A DNA stretch of 64,000 bases from Mucidula mucida (Eukaryota > Basidiomycota > Agaricomycetes > Agaricales > Physalacriaceae), in NCBI GenBank assembly GCA_015501055.1, contig JADNYV010000001.1:62001-126000 (forward strand). The letters run 5' to 3'. The position numbers and the translations under genes are program-made. The notes under the pieces are model-generated. The model was not told where the DNA came from. It ran no database searches and worked only from the letters and a program-made list of their open reading frames with translations. The number at the start of each line of letters is the position of its first letter. Position 1 is the first letter of the stretch. Below, one piece after another: positions 12,928-23,151 of the stretch.

Positions 12928-13006
12928 GTCGGTATCGATTAGGGGTTAAATCACCCCGTTGTGGTCGTGCATCCGAGGAGCCACTGGTTCGATTCCAGTT
13001 ACCGAC
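12928..13006 (+). tRNA. tRNA-His (GTG) with an 8-nt intron
   Basis: A full cloverleaf folds by eye. The acceptor stem gtcggta/taccgac pairs 7 of 7. The D-stem gatt/aatc pairs 4 of 4 around aggggtta. The anticodon stem ccccg/cgagg pairs 4 of 5. The T-arm actgg-ttcgatt-ccagt pairs 5 of 5. The loop begins TTGTGG, giving U33, anticodon GTG and a purine at 37, as in eukaryotic tRNA-His. The extra 8 bases (tcgtgcat) lie at the canonical intron site after position 37. The discriminator base is A. The main doubt is the mismatch in the anticodon stem. Confidence 0.75.
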
Positions 13007-13651
13007 AAGTACGAAGAATGGTTATGTTTTTGCCCAATGAAACCGACCCCCCAGGAGGCTCAGGATTTGAAACCGTTAGTAACGGTTTCATAAATACCGG
13101 TACGTATCTCTGGCACGTGATGTGGCGCCGCGCCTTGCCGCCTTCATCCCGCCTTAGTCCCGCCACCTCCAGGCTCTCTGAGCGCCAGCACGTGTGTTAG
13201 TCACGTGCCGGTAATCAAACCTACCTCCCGACCCCCGAAGGTTTCAATACTGTATCGATACTGTTATTTACTGCAGTAAACCCGAGGTGTATCAAAACCT
13301 AGGGTTTATTTACGTCACCACCCTATTGTGCGCGGTTCTCTTCATTCCGCCTTTGACCGACAGTCACTGTTTAGGCAAGATTTTGATAGCATACTTACAC
13401 AGCACCACCGCAGCATTGTTGAGGCGCATTGCCACCGTTTCCTCCTTCTGTACGTGGACAGGTTACATTTCCAGAAGAGCGCTATGAGTTTCTACATCAA
13501 TATGCACGAGCGTGACTCTTGGGGGAAGTTGAATTATCTCGACCTGTTCATTATATTCCAAGGATATTGAGAAAGTGTAGGTAAGAGTCACAAGTATTAT
13601 AGACAGCAGAACGAAGACCTGAATAAAAATAGGTATCCCTGACTCAATGTC
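13007..13651. other. Intergenic with short perfect hairpin
   Basis: About 645 bp between the tRNA and the 3' end of the minus-strand membrane protein gene. An 11-bp inverted repeat (tgaaaccgtta/taacggtttca, 13068-13090, 1-nt loop) is the only clear structure. Further down are CACGTG-type words and a degenerate tactgtatcgatactgt segment (13248-13265) that may be worn mobile-element DNA, but no target duplication was found. Confidence 0.35.
13027..13031 (+). terminator. RNA polymerase III T-run
   Basis: TTTTT lies 20 bp downstream of the tRNA 3' end, a normal distance for a pol III terminator. Confidence 0.55.
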
Positions 13652-14616
13652 CTAGGGAGATGCAGATCCGACCGTAGCTTTCTCTCGATTGGTGGACATG
13701 GACGCCTGATCCAAGTCCATCACATCGCCTTTCTCCACGTCGGCGCTGTGGGGCGCCGGAATGAGACGCATACGAAGCCGTACGATGCCATACATGATAG
13801 CAAAAACAATGGCCTCTCCAATACCGATACCGGCGATGTAGGCGGCGAGGAAGGCACCTTCTTTCTTCGGATCGAGGAACGAATATACTGTTACAAAAGC
13901 TTGTCAGACACTTGGGTTGGACCACGAGCTTGAACAGACGCACCATAGAAACCTAGTGTATATTTACTAAGATAAGCCAATCCGAGATACATGGCAAGGA
14001 CGATGATATCGACGATTAACCAAATCCAGCGAGGGGCAGGGTTATGCGTAAGGAGAACCTCTGACAGGCAGAAAAGGGAGTTGATTGCGTGCATAGAAAT
14101 GGATGACCACGTGTCGACGCGGTCCAGAGAGGAGAATGAGGAGGCAAGGAGCGTCCAATAGACGACTGTCACGACGATAGCTACGCAAACTTGTCAGAGG
14201 AGGCTAAATGGAGTATACGAGAACACATACGATACGACATGATGGTGCTCCAAAGCCATTCATGGGCGAGTTGAAAAGGACGCGGCCACGACCTGAGCAG
14301 ATAACGACCAGCTCCTTGTTTCTTTGTGTACGCCCAGACGATCCCCTGCACGCCCGCAGCCCAGAAATAGGAAGTCATTCCGATGTAGGTGAGGTGAGTG
14401 AAATAAGAGAAGAACCTGCGACGAGAACACAGTCAGTCAGAACAATCAGTGAAACATGATATAGGATGCTCACCCATTTGAGCCTTGATAAGCCAGGGTA
14501 TAGATGAGCGTGAAGAGTGAATAGAACGCGAACAGCAGCCGCACTATTGCCAGGACGAGGGGCGACACGAAAGGCGAGGTGATGTAGGCATGATTGGGGT
14601 CGAACACGGCGTTCAT
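13652..14616 (-). CDS. Multi-pass membrane protein, FAR-17a/AIG1-like
   Basis: Exons run from ATG at 14616 (MNAVFDPNHAYITSPFVSP) to TAG at 13652-13654. They encode about six hydrophobic helices: PLVLAIVRLLFAFYSLFTLIY; YFTHLTYIGMTSYFWAAGVQG; a segment around VVTVVYWTLLAS; SISMHAINSLFCLSEVLL; WIWLIVDIIVLAMYLGLAYL; and AAYIAGIGIGEAIVFAIMYG. A polar C-terminal tail of about 40 residues follows. The YFTHLTY turn in helix 2 and a histidine within SISMHAIN resemble the FAR-17a/AIG1/rolling family of membrane hydrolase-like proteins; this is a layout match from memory. Introns are short, with a donor at 14473. The upstream in-frame methionine (14697) lacks support. Confidence 0.6.
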
Positions 14617-15905
14617 GGTGGTGGTGGATCGTAAGAGAGCTTTTCTGCCAGGAGAGGTCGCGTTTAAATTAAGAGTCCAACAATCGCTGTGGACCACGCC
14701 CGATCACGATATTTTTAAGGCACCGACTATAACGACAAACTGGGTCTGGCGCGGGGGTGTATGCAGCAGGGGTCAGATTCGTGGCTAGCACGAACCCTTC
14801 GTCGTCGAAGGAGTGGTAAAGCTAGAGAGTGTGCTGAAATCCAGTCACTGGATCCGTTGGCCGCAGTCACGATAATTATCCGGCCTAGCGGAAAAGAAAA
14901 AGCGCGAGGAAATCCGGTTGACCACATGTGTGAGGCTGATTGGAAGGTTTTATAAGAGAGTAGAAGCGTCTCATAGTCCACATGGTTGTGGACGGATCTG
15001 ATGCTCATCTGTCGATGGCAACGTTCGGGACCTGTACAGGCCGTTATATGTGGCAGTGGACCAGATGTGGACGGCCCTGACTTGAATCAATACCATCAAG
15101 CTTGACGCGCTTGTCAATAATGTCTCGCGCCTTTCTTTCCTGGCGTACTTTTCTGCCTCGCAACTATAGGATTTCACAGACGTGTGCGGCTCATACTCAC
15201 ACGCAATATTGATCAGCTCTCAGGATTTCATCTTCTCGTCGCTCTGCTAACAAGTTGTTCTTCGGTTCTTTGGCGCAAGGCTACGATCATCCTTGTACCC
15301 GCTTGCCAGTCAACAGTGACTTGCAGATCCTCAATTATGGCGCCTGGATGAAACCGTCTGGTTCCCTGATCTCTTTTCCACACGTGTACTTCTGCATCTC
15401 AGCTGCTGCCGTATACATGGTCGCCATGCTTCTCTGCATCAATCCAAGTACATTGACCTCTGTCCGTGGATCTAATCATATCTGACACGACCTTGTGTTA
15501 CTGTTCTTCATTCTGCTTGTCCATACGGTCATGATGGATAACGCTGGGGTCAAGGTAGTCATTCTGAACGATAGACGTTGATTTTTTTTTGATCCAACTG
15601 CGTCGGGAGCGTCTATGACGGAGTCTTATACCAAAAGACACGCTTTAAGATAGTACTAGGCCTCGTTCACCGGATCGATATTCAGTAAATGAACAAGCGT
15701 ACCATTTGCACACGCCATAGACGCCAGCTGCCCTGTAAAAACATGAAGAATTGTAAAAAGACGTCGGATACTTTGTAACGAGTCTATATATGTCGGCCTG
15801 TGTTCCAGTCGCGCCGCTTTGATGAAATTCCCGAACAAGTCGTCGATGATGTAGAAAAGATAGGGGCGTGGTAAATAATGGCCCAGTGCCGCTCGGCGTC
15901 TCTCT
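14617..15905. other. Intergenic region, about 1.3 kb
   Basis: It lies between divergently transcribed genes, so it should contain both promoters. Minus-strand frames at 15656-15934 read a somewhat protein-like stretch (FYIIDDLFGNFIKAARLEHR) that overlaps the start of the exchanger gene. I could not connect it to other exons or a family, so it is not called. No repeats or RNA genes were recognised. Confidence 0.35.
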
Positions 15906-18900
15906 TTGCTTGCTCCCCATGTCCAACTACTCACTGCCGTCGCCCAGCGACGTAGACGACCCCGTGTCGTCGACGCCGACGCCTCGCAGTCACCTCCATC
16001 GGTCTTTCAGTCACGGCTCTCGTTCAGCATCAGATGCCCCGGCCCACCACAACCAGGGGACCTCTTACTTCCAGTCCAGGCCACCCAATCTCGCCGCAGC
16101 TCGTCGTCCCATTCCATGCGCCGTGGCACACGAAGCACTAGTGTTAGCAGTGCTGCTAGAGGTTTTCGTGATGACGACCTGTTAAGCGAGGAGGATGAGG
16201 AAAGTTCTACAGAACGCGCCGATCGACGTGTCGGCAAGACGCCGGCCGTCGAAGAAGTCGACGACGACGATGCCGAAGACGACGACGATGCTGAGGACGA
16301 AGCATCCGATGGCGAAGAGGATCCCATCACGCTGAAGGATAGGCAAAGCCTCATTAACGTTGAGCATCCTTTTGGATTGCCCATCTGGAAACCAGCTCTC
16401 TACAAGAAATCCCGCTCGGTCACTCGTTATGCCGACGCGGCGCTTCACTCGGTTCCTTCTGCCCAGGCAGAGCGCCATCTTTTGCCTGGAAACATCTTCT
16501 GGGTACTCGTCTTTGGATGGTGGCTTTCCCTTACCTGCTTCTTTGCATCTGCAGTGCTGTACATCGTACCGCAGGGAGGCCGGCGCTTTTCTTCTCTTCT
16601 ATTTGGGCTAGGATGGTACCTTGCTTGGCCCTTTGGCAAGTATGTGGAAGGCGATCCTACGGAGGAGTATCCTGAAGACGATGAAGATGATACAGGCGCC
16701 CATGAACGCTCTATGAGCGGTGACTCCAGTCATACCGTGCGAGGAACCGATGATGGCTCCAGTACAATTCGCGGCGTCCCCCTCCCAGAAAGTGCGACGA
16801 TCACCCCTACACCTCGCCATGTTCAGACGCTTTCGTGGAACACAGTCAATATTCCTACCGAGCACACTTCACTGCTCCAGACGGTTTCGGAAATTCATTC
16901 GCCTTCCCCATCTAAATCATATGGTGCAACGCCGTCCTCGCGGTCAGCGAACACTTCGATCGGGGTCACAAAAGTCCACACTGCCGACGTACTTGGAAAA
17001 GTATGCTTCTGGCTCTTCATCGTGTGCTTAATCACGCCGTTGATGCTCGTCGTTTGCCTTATTTGCTGGGGTCTGGTCGTCACCATCCCGATGGCGAAGC
17101 TCAATTGGGCGCTGATCAAACATCTCTTCTCCCAACCTGAATCTATCCGTTTCTGTGCTGCTCCTCCCGCCGTAGTCGTAGCAGAACATGCCGACTCGCC
17201 GGATGGTGCGTCCGCAGACGAATCAGGCGTACCCCACTTTTCCTTCAAACATCCTAGGATATCTGCCGGTCAGACTGCTCCTTCAGGTTCCTCCAAAGTC
17301 CTTCTCTGCACGTACCGTGCTGTCGGTCTGCAATATTACAAATATACGGTCGGTGGCGTCAACATTCTTTTTGTCAATCTCATGCCTGTCGTGTTCTTCG
17401 TCATCTTTGATGGCCTCGTTCTATTACCGATGGTCGAGGGTAAGGAGGAACGCCATGAACATGTTCCCGCGTTCCTCGCCGCACTTGCCTCCCAAGGTCT
17501 CGTCTTCGTACTCAGCTTGCTCAGCGTAATCCCGCTCTCGTACTTCATTGGTATGGCGGTTGCCTCCATCTCAGCTCAGTCATCTATTGGTATGGGTGCT
17601 GTCATTAATGCCACATTCGGTTCCATCATCGAAATCATCCTCTATTCGATGGCATTGGTTCAGAGTAAAGGACATCTCGTCGAGGGTTCCATAGTCGGAA
17701 GCTTGCTGGCCGGTGTCCTACTCATGCCCGGACTGAGTATGGTTAGCGGTGCCCTGCGGAGAAAAGAGCAAAAGTTCAACGCTAAGAGTGCGGGAGTGAC
17801 TAGCATGATGTTGATTATGGCCATCATCGGTACTTTGGCGCCCACTCTTTTCTATCAGACCTATGGAAATGTGAGTTATTTCCCCTCTTGGGTTTCGCGG
17901 TCTTGTTAACGTGCTTGCAGTTCCAACTAATCTGTAAAGATTGCCCTTCGGCACCGGGACCTGGTAAACCCAATATGCCTTGGATTTGCGACCAATGTTA
18001 CTATCAGCATCCTGATCCGGTCGATGATCCCTTCTACCAGTCCACGGTTAAAAGTCTAATGTACTTCTGTGCTGTCATCTTGGTCTTTGTAAGAGTTACA
18101 TTGATGTACAATGAATGCTCTCTAAAGGTCCTTTTCTAGTCTTATCTCATCGGCTTGTGGTTCTCTCTTAGAACGCACGCCACACAGATCTGGCAAAATC
18201 CCCAACAACTGATGCAGCACGACCTGCCAGTCCACCCGCGTCAATCGATTTATCATCGTTTTACCCCAGCTCATTCACTAAATCGCAAGGAAAGCAATCT
18301 TGACGGCCGTGCGGATCAACAACCAATTCCTTCGATCTCCCGCCGACCTTCCTCTCCCGTCATGCCTCGTCGTGTATCGTACGCAAATCAATGTCAGCCT
18401 CCGGTGGGATACACACCTGTTATGGAGAGTGTCGACCACGCAATGAAGACTCCTGGTCTGCAGCCCATGCAGCTTCCAGCGGCAATGACGACAGATGACT
18501 TCACTCGCGCGGTAGCAGTTGCTACTGTCAGCGCTCTACGCCACCAACAAGCACATCCTCACTCCCCTGCACCGCATAGGGTATCCGGTGCCGAAGCTGA
18601 GGGTGGTGGGCACGGCGGCCACGATGCACCTTCTTGGAGTAGGAAGACTAGTGCAAGTGTATTGATGGCCTGTACGTTGCTATATGCTATCATTGCTGGT
18701 AAGATGTCATTCGAAGAACGTTGAACATAAACTGAAACGATATTGCCAGAGATTCTTGTCGACGTTGTCGATGTCATTCTCGAAGGATCGGGTATCGATG
18801 AGAAGTTCCTTGGGGTCACCCTATTTGCGCTTGTGCCCAACACACTGAGTTTATGAACGCTATATCTTTCGCTTTAAATGGGAACATTGCGCTCAGGTGA

Positions 18901-19421
18901 GTACATGTGGGGAGATGCGTACAGATCTGACCAAACGTCTGTAGTATGGAAATCGGTTCCGCCTATGCCCTTCAGGTCTGCCTGCTGCAGATACCCGCCA
19001 TGGTTGCCTTCTCCGCTTGGTGGGCCCCGGACAAGATGGGGGAAGTTGCCAAGACGTTCACGTATGTCAAGTTGTCTCATGGATTAAACGGTGAACTAAT
19101 ATGGTGACAGACTCATCTTCCCGAGATGGGACGTTGTAGCTATCATCTTGTCGATGTTCTTAATGACATATACCTACATCGAGGCGAAGAGTAACTATCA
19201 TCGTGGCAGCATCCTCGTTCTCAGGTAAGCACCAGGCAACACACATTTCGAGGCCCGACTGACAAGCACATAGTTATCTCGTTCTCACTGCAGGCTTTTA
19301 CTTCGCACCTCCCCCTGAACACCTTGATCAAGCCAGTGTGCAGTCCTCTTTACAGGAATTCTCTTCGTTAACCGGACTTCAATATGCTCGATGGTACCTC
19401 TTATCTTGGTGGCCCTTCTAG
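15906..19421 (+). CDS. VNX1-like vacuolar cation/H+ exchanger (CaCA superfamily), frameshifted in c-2
   Basis: A long first exon (to about 17870) gives an acidic N-terminal tail (many D/E near 16255-16320), several membrane helices, and the c-1 repeat GAVINATFGSIIEIILYSM followed by GSIVGSLLAGVLLMPG. Further exons give a large cytosolic loop, then helices (LIFPRWDVVAIILSMFLMTY) to TAG at 19421. This matches VNX1-type members of the CAX family, which exchange monovalent cations or calcium for protons at the vacuole. In the second alpha-repeat the frame is broken: after FLGVTLFALVPNT at 18845 the reading runs into a stop. One extra base there would restore the family-type acidic residue and join NAISFALNGNIALSMEIG downstream. 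Either a one-base deletion or a sequencing error is present. The start could be 15919 in another frame (MSNYSLPSPSD), requiring a frame switch near 16060-16130. Confidence 0.75.
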
Positions 19422-19730
19422 TCGTGTATAGTTCTTTTCTTCCGTTGAATACTTACCTCATCTCATTGCGGACCTTCGGTGTATATGCTGGTAAAGGTGC
19501 AAGAGATGGTGCAGTATGTTGTTTTGGTTTCCTCTTGGCTTTTTAAGTATACTTAAATTAACGAGTTGTTACGAGTATCACGATCACCCACCCACCGTCA
19601 TCCCTCCATCCTTGCATAGTATACCATAGACGACCTTGTTAATAACATACCGTGTCTGTTTTGAATTGCCGCATTCGATCGTGACTGCCAAGTGATCCTG
19701 ATACCAACTTGGCTTCTACCTTGAACAACG
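19422..19730. other. Intergenic, about 310 bp
   Basis: The 3' flank of the exchanger gene and 5' flank of the next plus-strand gene. Nothing else recognised. Confidence 0.35.
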
Positions 19731-21173
19731 ATGCCTCCTCGACCTCAGCCCCGTCCTCGGAAGGCGTCAGCATCTGCAAAGGATCCTGGAACTCTTACAC
19801 AAGCTGATAAGGATGCGAAAGCTATGCCCCCACCGCCGCTACCAAAGCGTATACTCGAGCCAGAGTTGGTAGCTCTATCCACCCATTTGAAGGCATACTC
19901 TATTGTTCTTGCCTTGATTTCTACTAATATCAGCACAGAATGCAATGGTGAAGACTGGATTGATATACGGGTTCAGTGCCGATACTCGACGACTGTACGT
20001 GACTGCGCTGGTCGTTGTTCTCAAACGTGCTGATTGGTGCCGCGCAGGGGGATACAGAAGCACGCTCCGAAGCCGCCACTGTCTCTAACGTCGGCGCTCG
20101 GGAGCGAGGTGGAGAAGTACGACCAGCTCTGCGACGCGATGGAATCTCATCTGGTTAGATTTATTGTCCATTATCGGCGAATGCCAGCTCATTGATATCC
20201 AGCTCCGCGCTATTGCTATTCTTGAAAGAGAGCTGAAGCGCGAGGAACAGCGCCTCAGAGAGGCAGAGGAGGCTGCCAAGGCGTCCGCTATGCAAGTCGA
20301 TAATCCCGAACCAATAATACCCCCACCAACGTCCGAAGCTGTATCTATCATCCCGTCCAGTTCGTCCCCCACCTCAGCCATACCTGGCCGTAGACCTTCT
20401 GCTATATCCATATCCTCCCTTCACCGTCCAGCCTTCCCTCTCAAACTGGACCTGTCTGCGCCAGGTCTTCGAATATCCCCCGACGAAGTCACGTCGTTTA
20501 CCATACCTGACGGTTTGCATTCGCCGGTCACCCTCGCACCCAAATCTGCTCGCCCAACAGACTTTCCGCACGATCTCATTGACATGGCCTCGCTCACTTC
20601 GGTTCCGCCTGAAGCATCATCATCGTCAGGGCGTGTCGACATCGACTTGACGCTATCCGATGCGCCCGCAGAAGGCACTGGCGCCGAGATAAATATTGAT
20701 GCGTCGATGGGAACAGCCGACAAGCCCATCGAACTCGACTTGGACTCTATGGACATTGACATGAGTGACCTGTTTGGTGATACGGTCGAGGACACCGCGA
20801 ATGGCGCGATGATGATGCAGGCGGAGACGCCTTTGCGCATTCGGATCTTGCTGGGAAGGGGAAGGAAGACACGGCGGATTTCTTGAATTCCCTGGGTGAT
20901 GATGCGGGGAACGAAGAATTGTTCTCGCTCGAGGGACAACAGCCCAAGGCTCAGGTGGCGGGTCCGGCGAATCAGACGGCGCCGTCGCCTGGGACTTTGC
21001 TTGCGAGTTTTACTGCTGGGAACGCGGAGGGGAACGGGAATCAGTTCAATTTGGAGAATATCGATTATAATTTCTTTGGGAATGGAGAGGATCCGAATGC
21101 AGTGATGGATCAGTTTTTGGGGGATATTAATGGGAGTAATGCTGCTGCTGGGCCTAGTACAAAGGCGGAGTGA
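19731..21173 (+). CDS. Unrecognised acidic coiled-coil protein
   Basis: Exon 1 from 19731 is Pro/Lys-rich (MPPRPQPRPRKASASA), then RILEPELVALSTHLKAYS. Later exons give SEVEKYDQLCDAMESHL and, after a 42-bp intron (20155 to about 20191), LIDIQLRAIAILERELK plus a Glu/Arg-rich coiled coil. A long Ser/Pro-rich region ends in acidic motifs (DIDLTLSDAPAEG, GTADKPIELDLDSMDIDMSD). The final part (DFLNSLGDD, FNLENIDYNFFG, VMDQFLGD, stop at 21173) is in another frame, so a frame change lies between about 20790 and 20840: an unseen intron, a sequence error or a mutation. The layout is that of a nuclear regulatory protein; I cannot name a family. Pieces of this gene recur at 22850-23128 and 33992-34150. 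Confidence 0.55.
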
Positions 21174-21482
21174 GGAGAAGAGGAATGGAGGCATGTATAT
21201 TGTATTGTTGGTATTTATGAGTTTTGTGTTGTGTTTAGGTTGTGTATCTCCGCTCTCTTGATGTACTACTGTTTGTATGTCGGGTAGCTATTCCCTTGAC
21301 TTGAACATTGACATTGTGTACTTACGTTCCGGGGGTCGTAGCTGATGGTGAGCATATCATGGTGTTTGTATGGTTATAATATATTGCACCGAAACACAAA
21401 GGATAAAAAGGGGACATGTACAAGAAGGTCCTTCAACATATCCAGGTCCAACCCTATCATCCAAAACCACAAGTTCTATCAA
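21174..21482. other. Convergent intergenic region
   Basis: About 310 bp between the 3' ends of convergent genes. No feature was recognised beyond A/T-rich runs. Confidence 0.3.
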
Positions 21483-22240
21483 CTATCCTGACTGGAATCC
21501 ACATACGAGGGAAGCCTGTGCCTCAAAAGTGGCCTCGGTGTCGCCGGGCTGTAATTGGAATGTGACGCCACAGCTAAGACTTGGTGGGAATCTAACAGGT
21601 TCTGGGCTCATTGCGCTTCGTGCAACAAACGCCGGCCCAAATGACCACTGGCGAGTCCCAAACATCTCGAGATACCGTTCTTCCCGTTGGACTTGCGTGA
21701 ATCGAGAAAGGAAAGGGACTACTTCAGGTGACACTAGACATCGGTCAGCGCGCTAAATCACATTGGACATAATTAGAAGACTTACAAGGCAAATAGAGCT
21801 CGTGGCCGTCTCTTGGGGTGAATGATAGCGCTACCAGGTCTTCGAAAGACTCACCACCTTCGACTCTGATGTAGTTTTCGAGAAGACCGAAAGGTTCTAT
21901 CTCGGCGTCGAAACCTTCCGTATCTTCTTCCTCTATAGTAGTCTCCCCTTCTTGCTGACGATTCTCTGACATTGGCTGCGAGCCAGTCATCAAGCGTATA
22001 TAGTGAACAAGCTCGTGGAAGAAGTTTGTAACGATAATGGTGCAGAGGGCCCTATGTAATTGTAAGTCCTTGAGGTCGATGCGTTCGACTGCGATGGGGG
22101 AGTTGGTGATATTGATGTAGACACTGGTGAGGAGTTCAACTTCGGATGTGGCTCTCATAAGATCGGAGGCGGAAGGTGTCGCTTCCCCGCCTCGGGTACT
22201 TCACGAAGCCGGTCATGTATGTTTTCTCGTTGAAAGCCAT
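21483..22240 (-). CDS. HExxH-bearing protein of unknown family (zincin-like motif)
   Basis: A probable first exon at 22240 (MAFNEKTYMTGFVK) splices over a 46-bp intron to ATSEVELLTSVYINITN. The main exon carries IIVTNFFHELVHYIRLMTG, containing HELVH, the zinc-metallopeptidase HExxH pattern, followed by an acidic stretch (EEEDTEG) and SFTPRDGHELYLP. After a 50-60-bp intron the last exon reads FLSRFTQVQREERYLEMFGTR, then WSFGPAFVARSAMSPEP, and ends with TGA/TAA type stop at 21483. Total is about 215 residues. The plus-strand pseudogene at 2060-3104 is a diverged paralog. A third zinc ligand cannot be assigned, so catalysis is only inferred. The 5' flank is duplicated upstream of the deaminase-like gene. 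Confidence 0.55.
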
Positions 22241-22765
22241 AGCAAGAAGAAGACGTTGGAAGGTGAGGATGGTGAGAGAACTGAAGTTGGGGGTTGGGTA
22301 TTTTACCAATCCACGGGTGCGACAGGTCTTTGATCAGGCAGTTCGTCCTGTTAAACCAATCTGAGACATTATATCGAGCAATATGCGCGCGGGCGGCCTC
22401 CTTCAGGTTGGCTGTCCCTGCCGCGTCCTCTCTCATAACTTCCGGCGTCTTCTAGCTCCATCACCACCACGACGTGTCCGCGAGCTCACGCCATCAGCGC
22501 GCATCTTCCTTAGCGATGACAACCAAGCGCTCGCGGTATCTGGTTGCGCGTCTGTCTCGGGATGCACCGCTTGCAGAGTTCCGCAGCGACAACGGCGGAA
22601 ACTGTGGGCGTACCAGGTATTCTTCCGCCTGTTAGATTCTTTTGTTGTACATATCGCGTTCCAGCGTTTGTTCTTCTTTCTCAAAAAGCGACATTTCAGA
22701 AGCAAGACGTGGAGTTTGGAAGCTAGGTCAAAGAAAAAACATTCAGTACTGATCCACCATATGTA
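22241..22765. repeat. Direct repeat, copy A (5' flank of HExxH gene)
   Basis: From just upstream of the HExxH gene ATG to about 22765 the sequence aligns with 25575-26101 plus 26670-26745 in the same orientation. Shared landmarks are gtgtccgcgagctcacg followed by catcagcgcgcatcttcc, gttccgcagcgacaac, agattcttttgttgta, and gtcaaagaaaaaacattcag. Identity looks high but with many small indels. Confidence 0.8.
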
Positions 22766-22849
22766 GTACTTTGATTGGCAGTGCAATTTTTTTTCAGTGC
22801 TCATAACCTCGAGGATGATCACGATCTGCACTGACAGCACCAATCTGAA

Positions 22850-23128
22850 CATGCAGGCACGGCTGACAAGCCCATTGAGCTCTATGTGCATCAACGTTAA
22901 CGTTCAACTTTGACATGAGCGACCTATGTGGCAATACGATGCGGATGCTGTATGTGGGTACGATTTGTTTCACTTGCTATATCTGCACGTCCGGATCTCG
23001 CGGGGAAGGACACCAAGGGAACGGAGGACCAGGATTTTCTTGCCTTGCATGAGCAGCCCAAGGCTGACTTTCCGGCGAGCTGTCACCTGGGACGCTATTC
23101 ACGAGTTTTGCAGCTGAGGAACGCGTAA
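22850..23128 (+). pseudogene. Fragment of the acidic coiled-coil gene (19731-21173)
   Basis: Words such as ctgacaagcccattgagctc, gacatgagcgacctatgtggcaatac and gatctcgcggggaagga match the 3' half of the gene at 19731-21173 (ADKPIEL, DMSDLFGDT, DLAGKGKED, QQPKAQ, LLASF). Frames are broken in several places and no start is present. It sits at the outer end of the left arm of the long inverted duplication. Confidence 0.7.
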
Positions 23129-23151
23129 TAATTCATTCATAATATGTAGTT

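Noticed and set aside
13060..13330. Possible mobile element marked by the 13068-13090 hairpin and CACGTG words
   Set aside because: No matching terminal repeats or target duplication could be found at either side.
15656..15934. 92-codon minus-strand frame with protein-like stretch
   Set aside because: Overlaps the exchanger start, lacks connecting exons, and no family could be recognised.
20421..21194. 257-codon minus-strand open frame
   Set aside because: Antisense to the acidic coiled-coil gene, low complexity, and crossing the frame-change point without coherent motifs.
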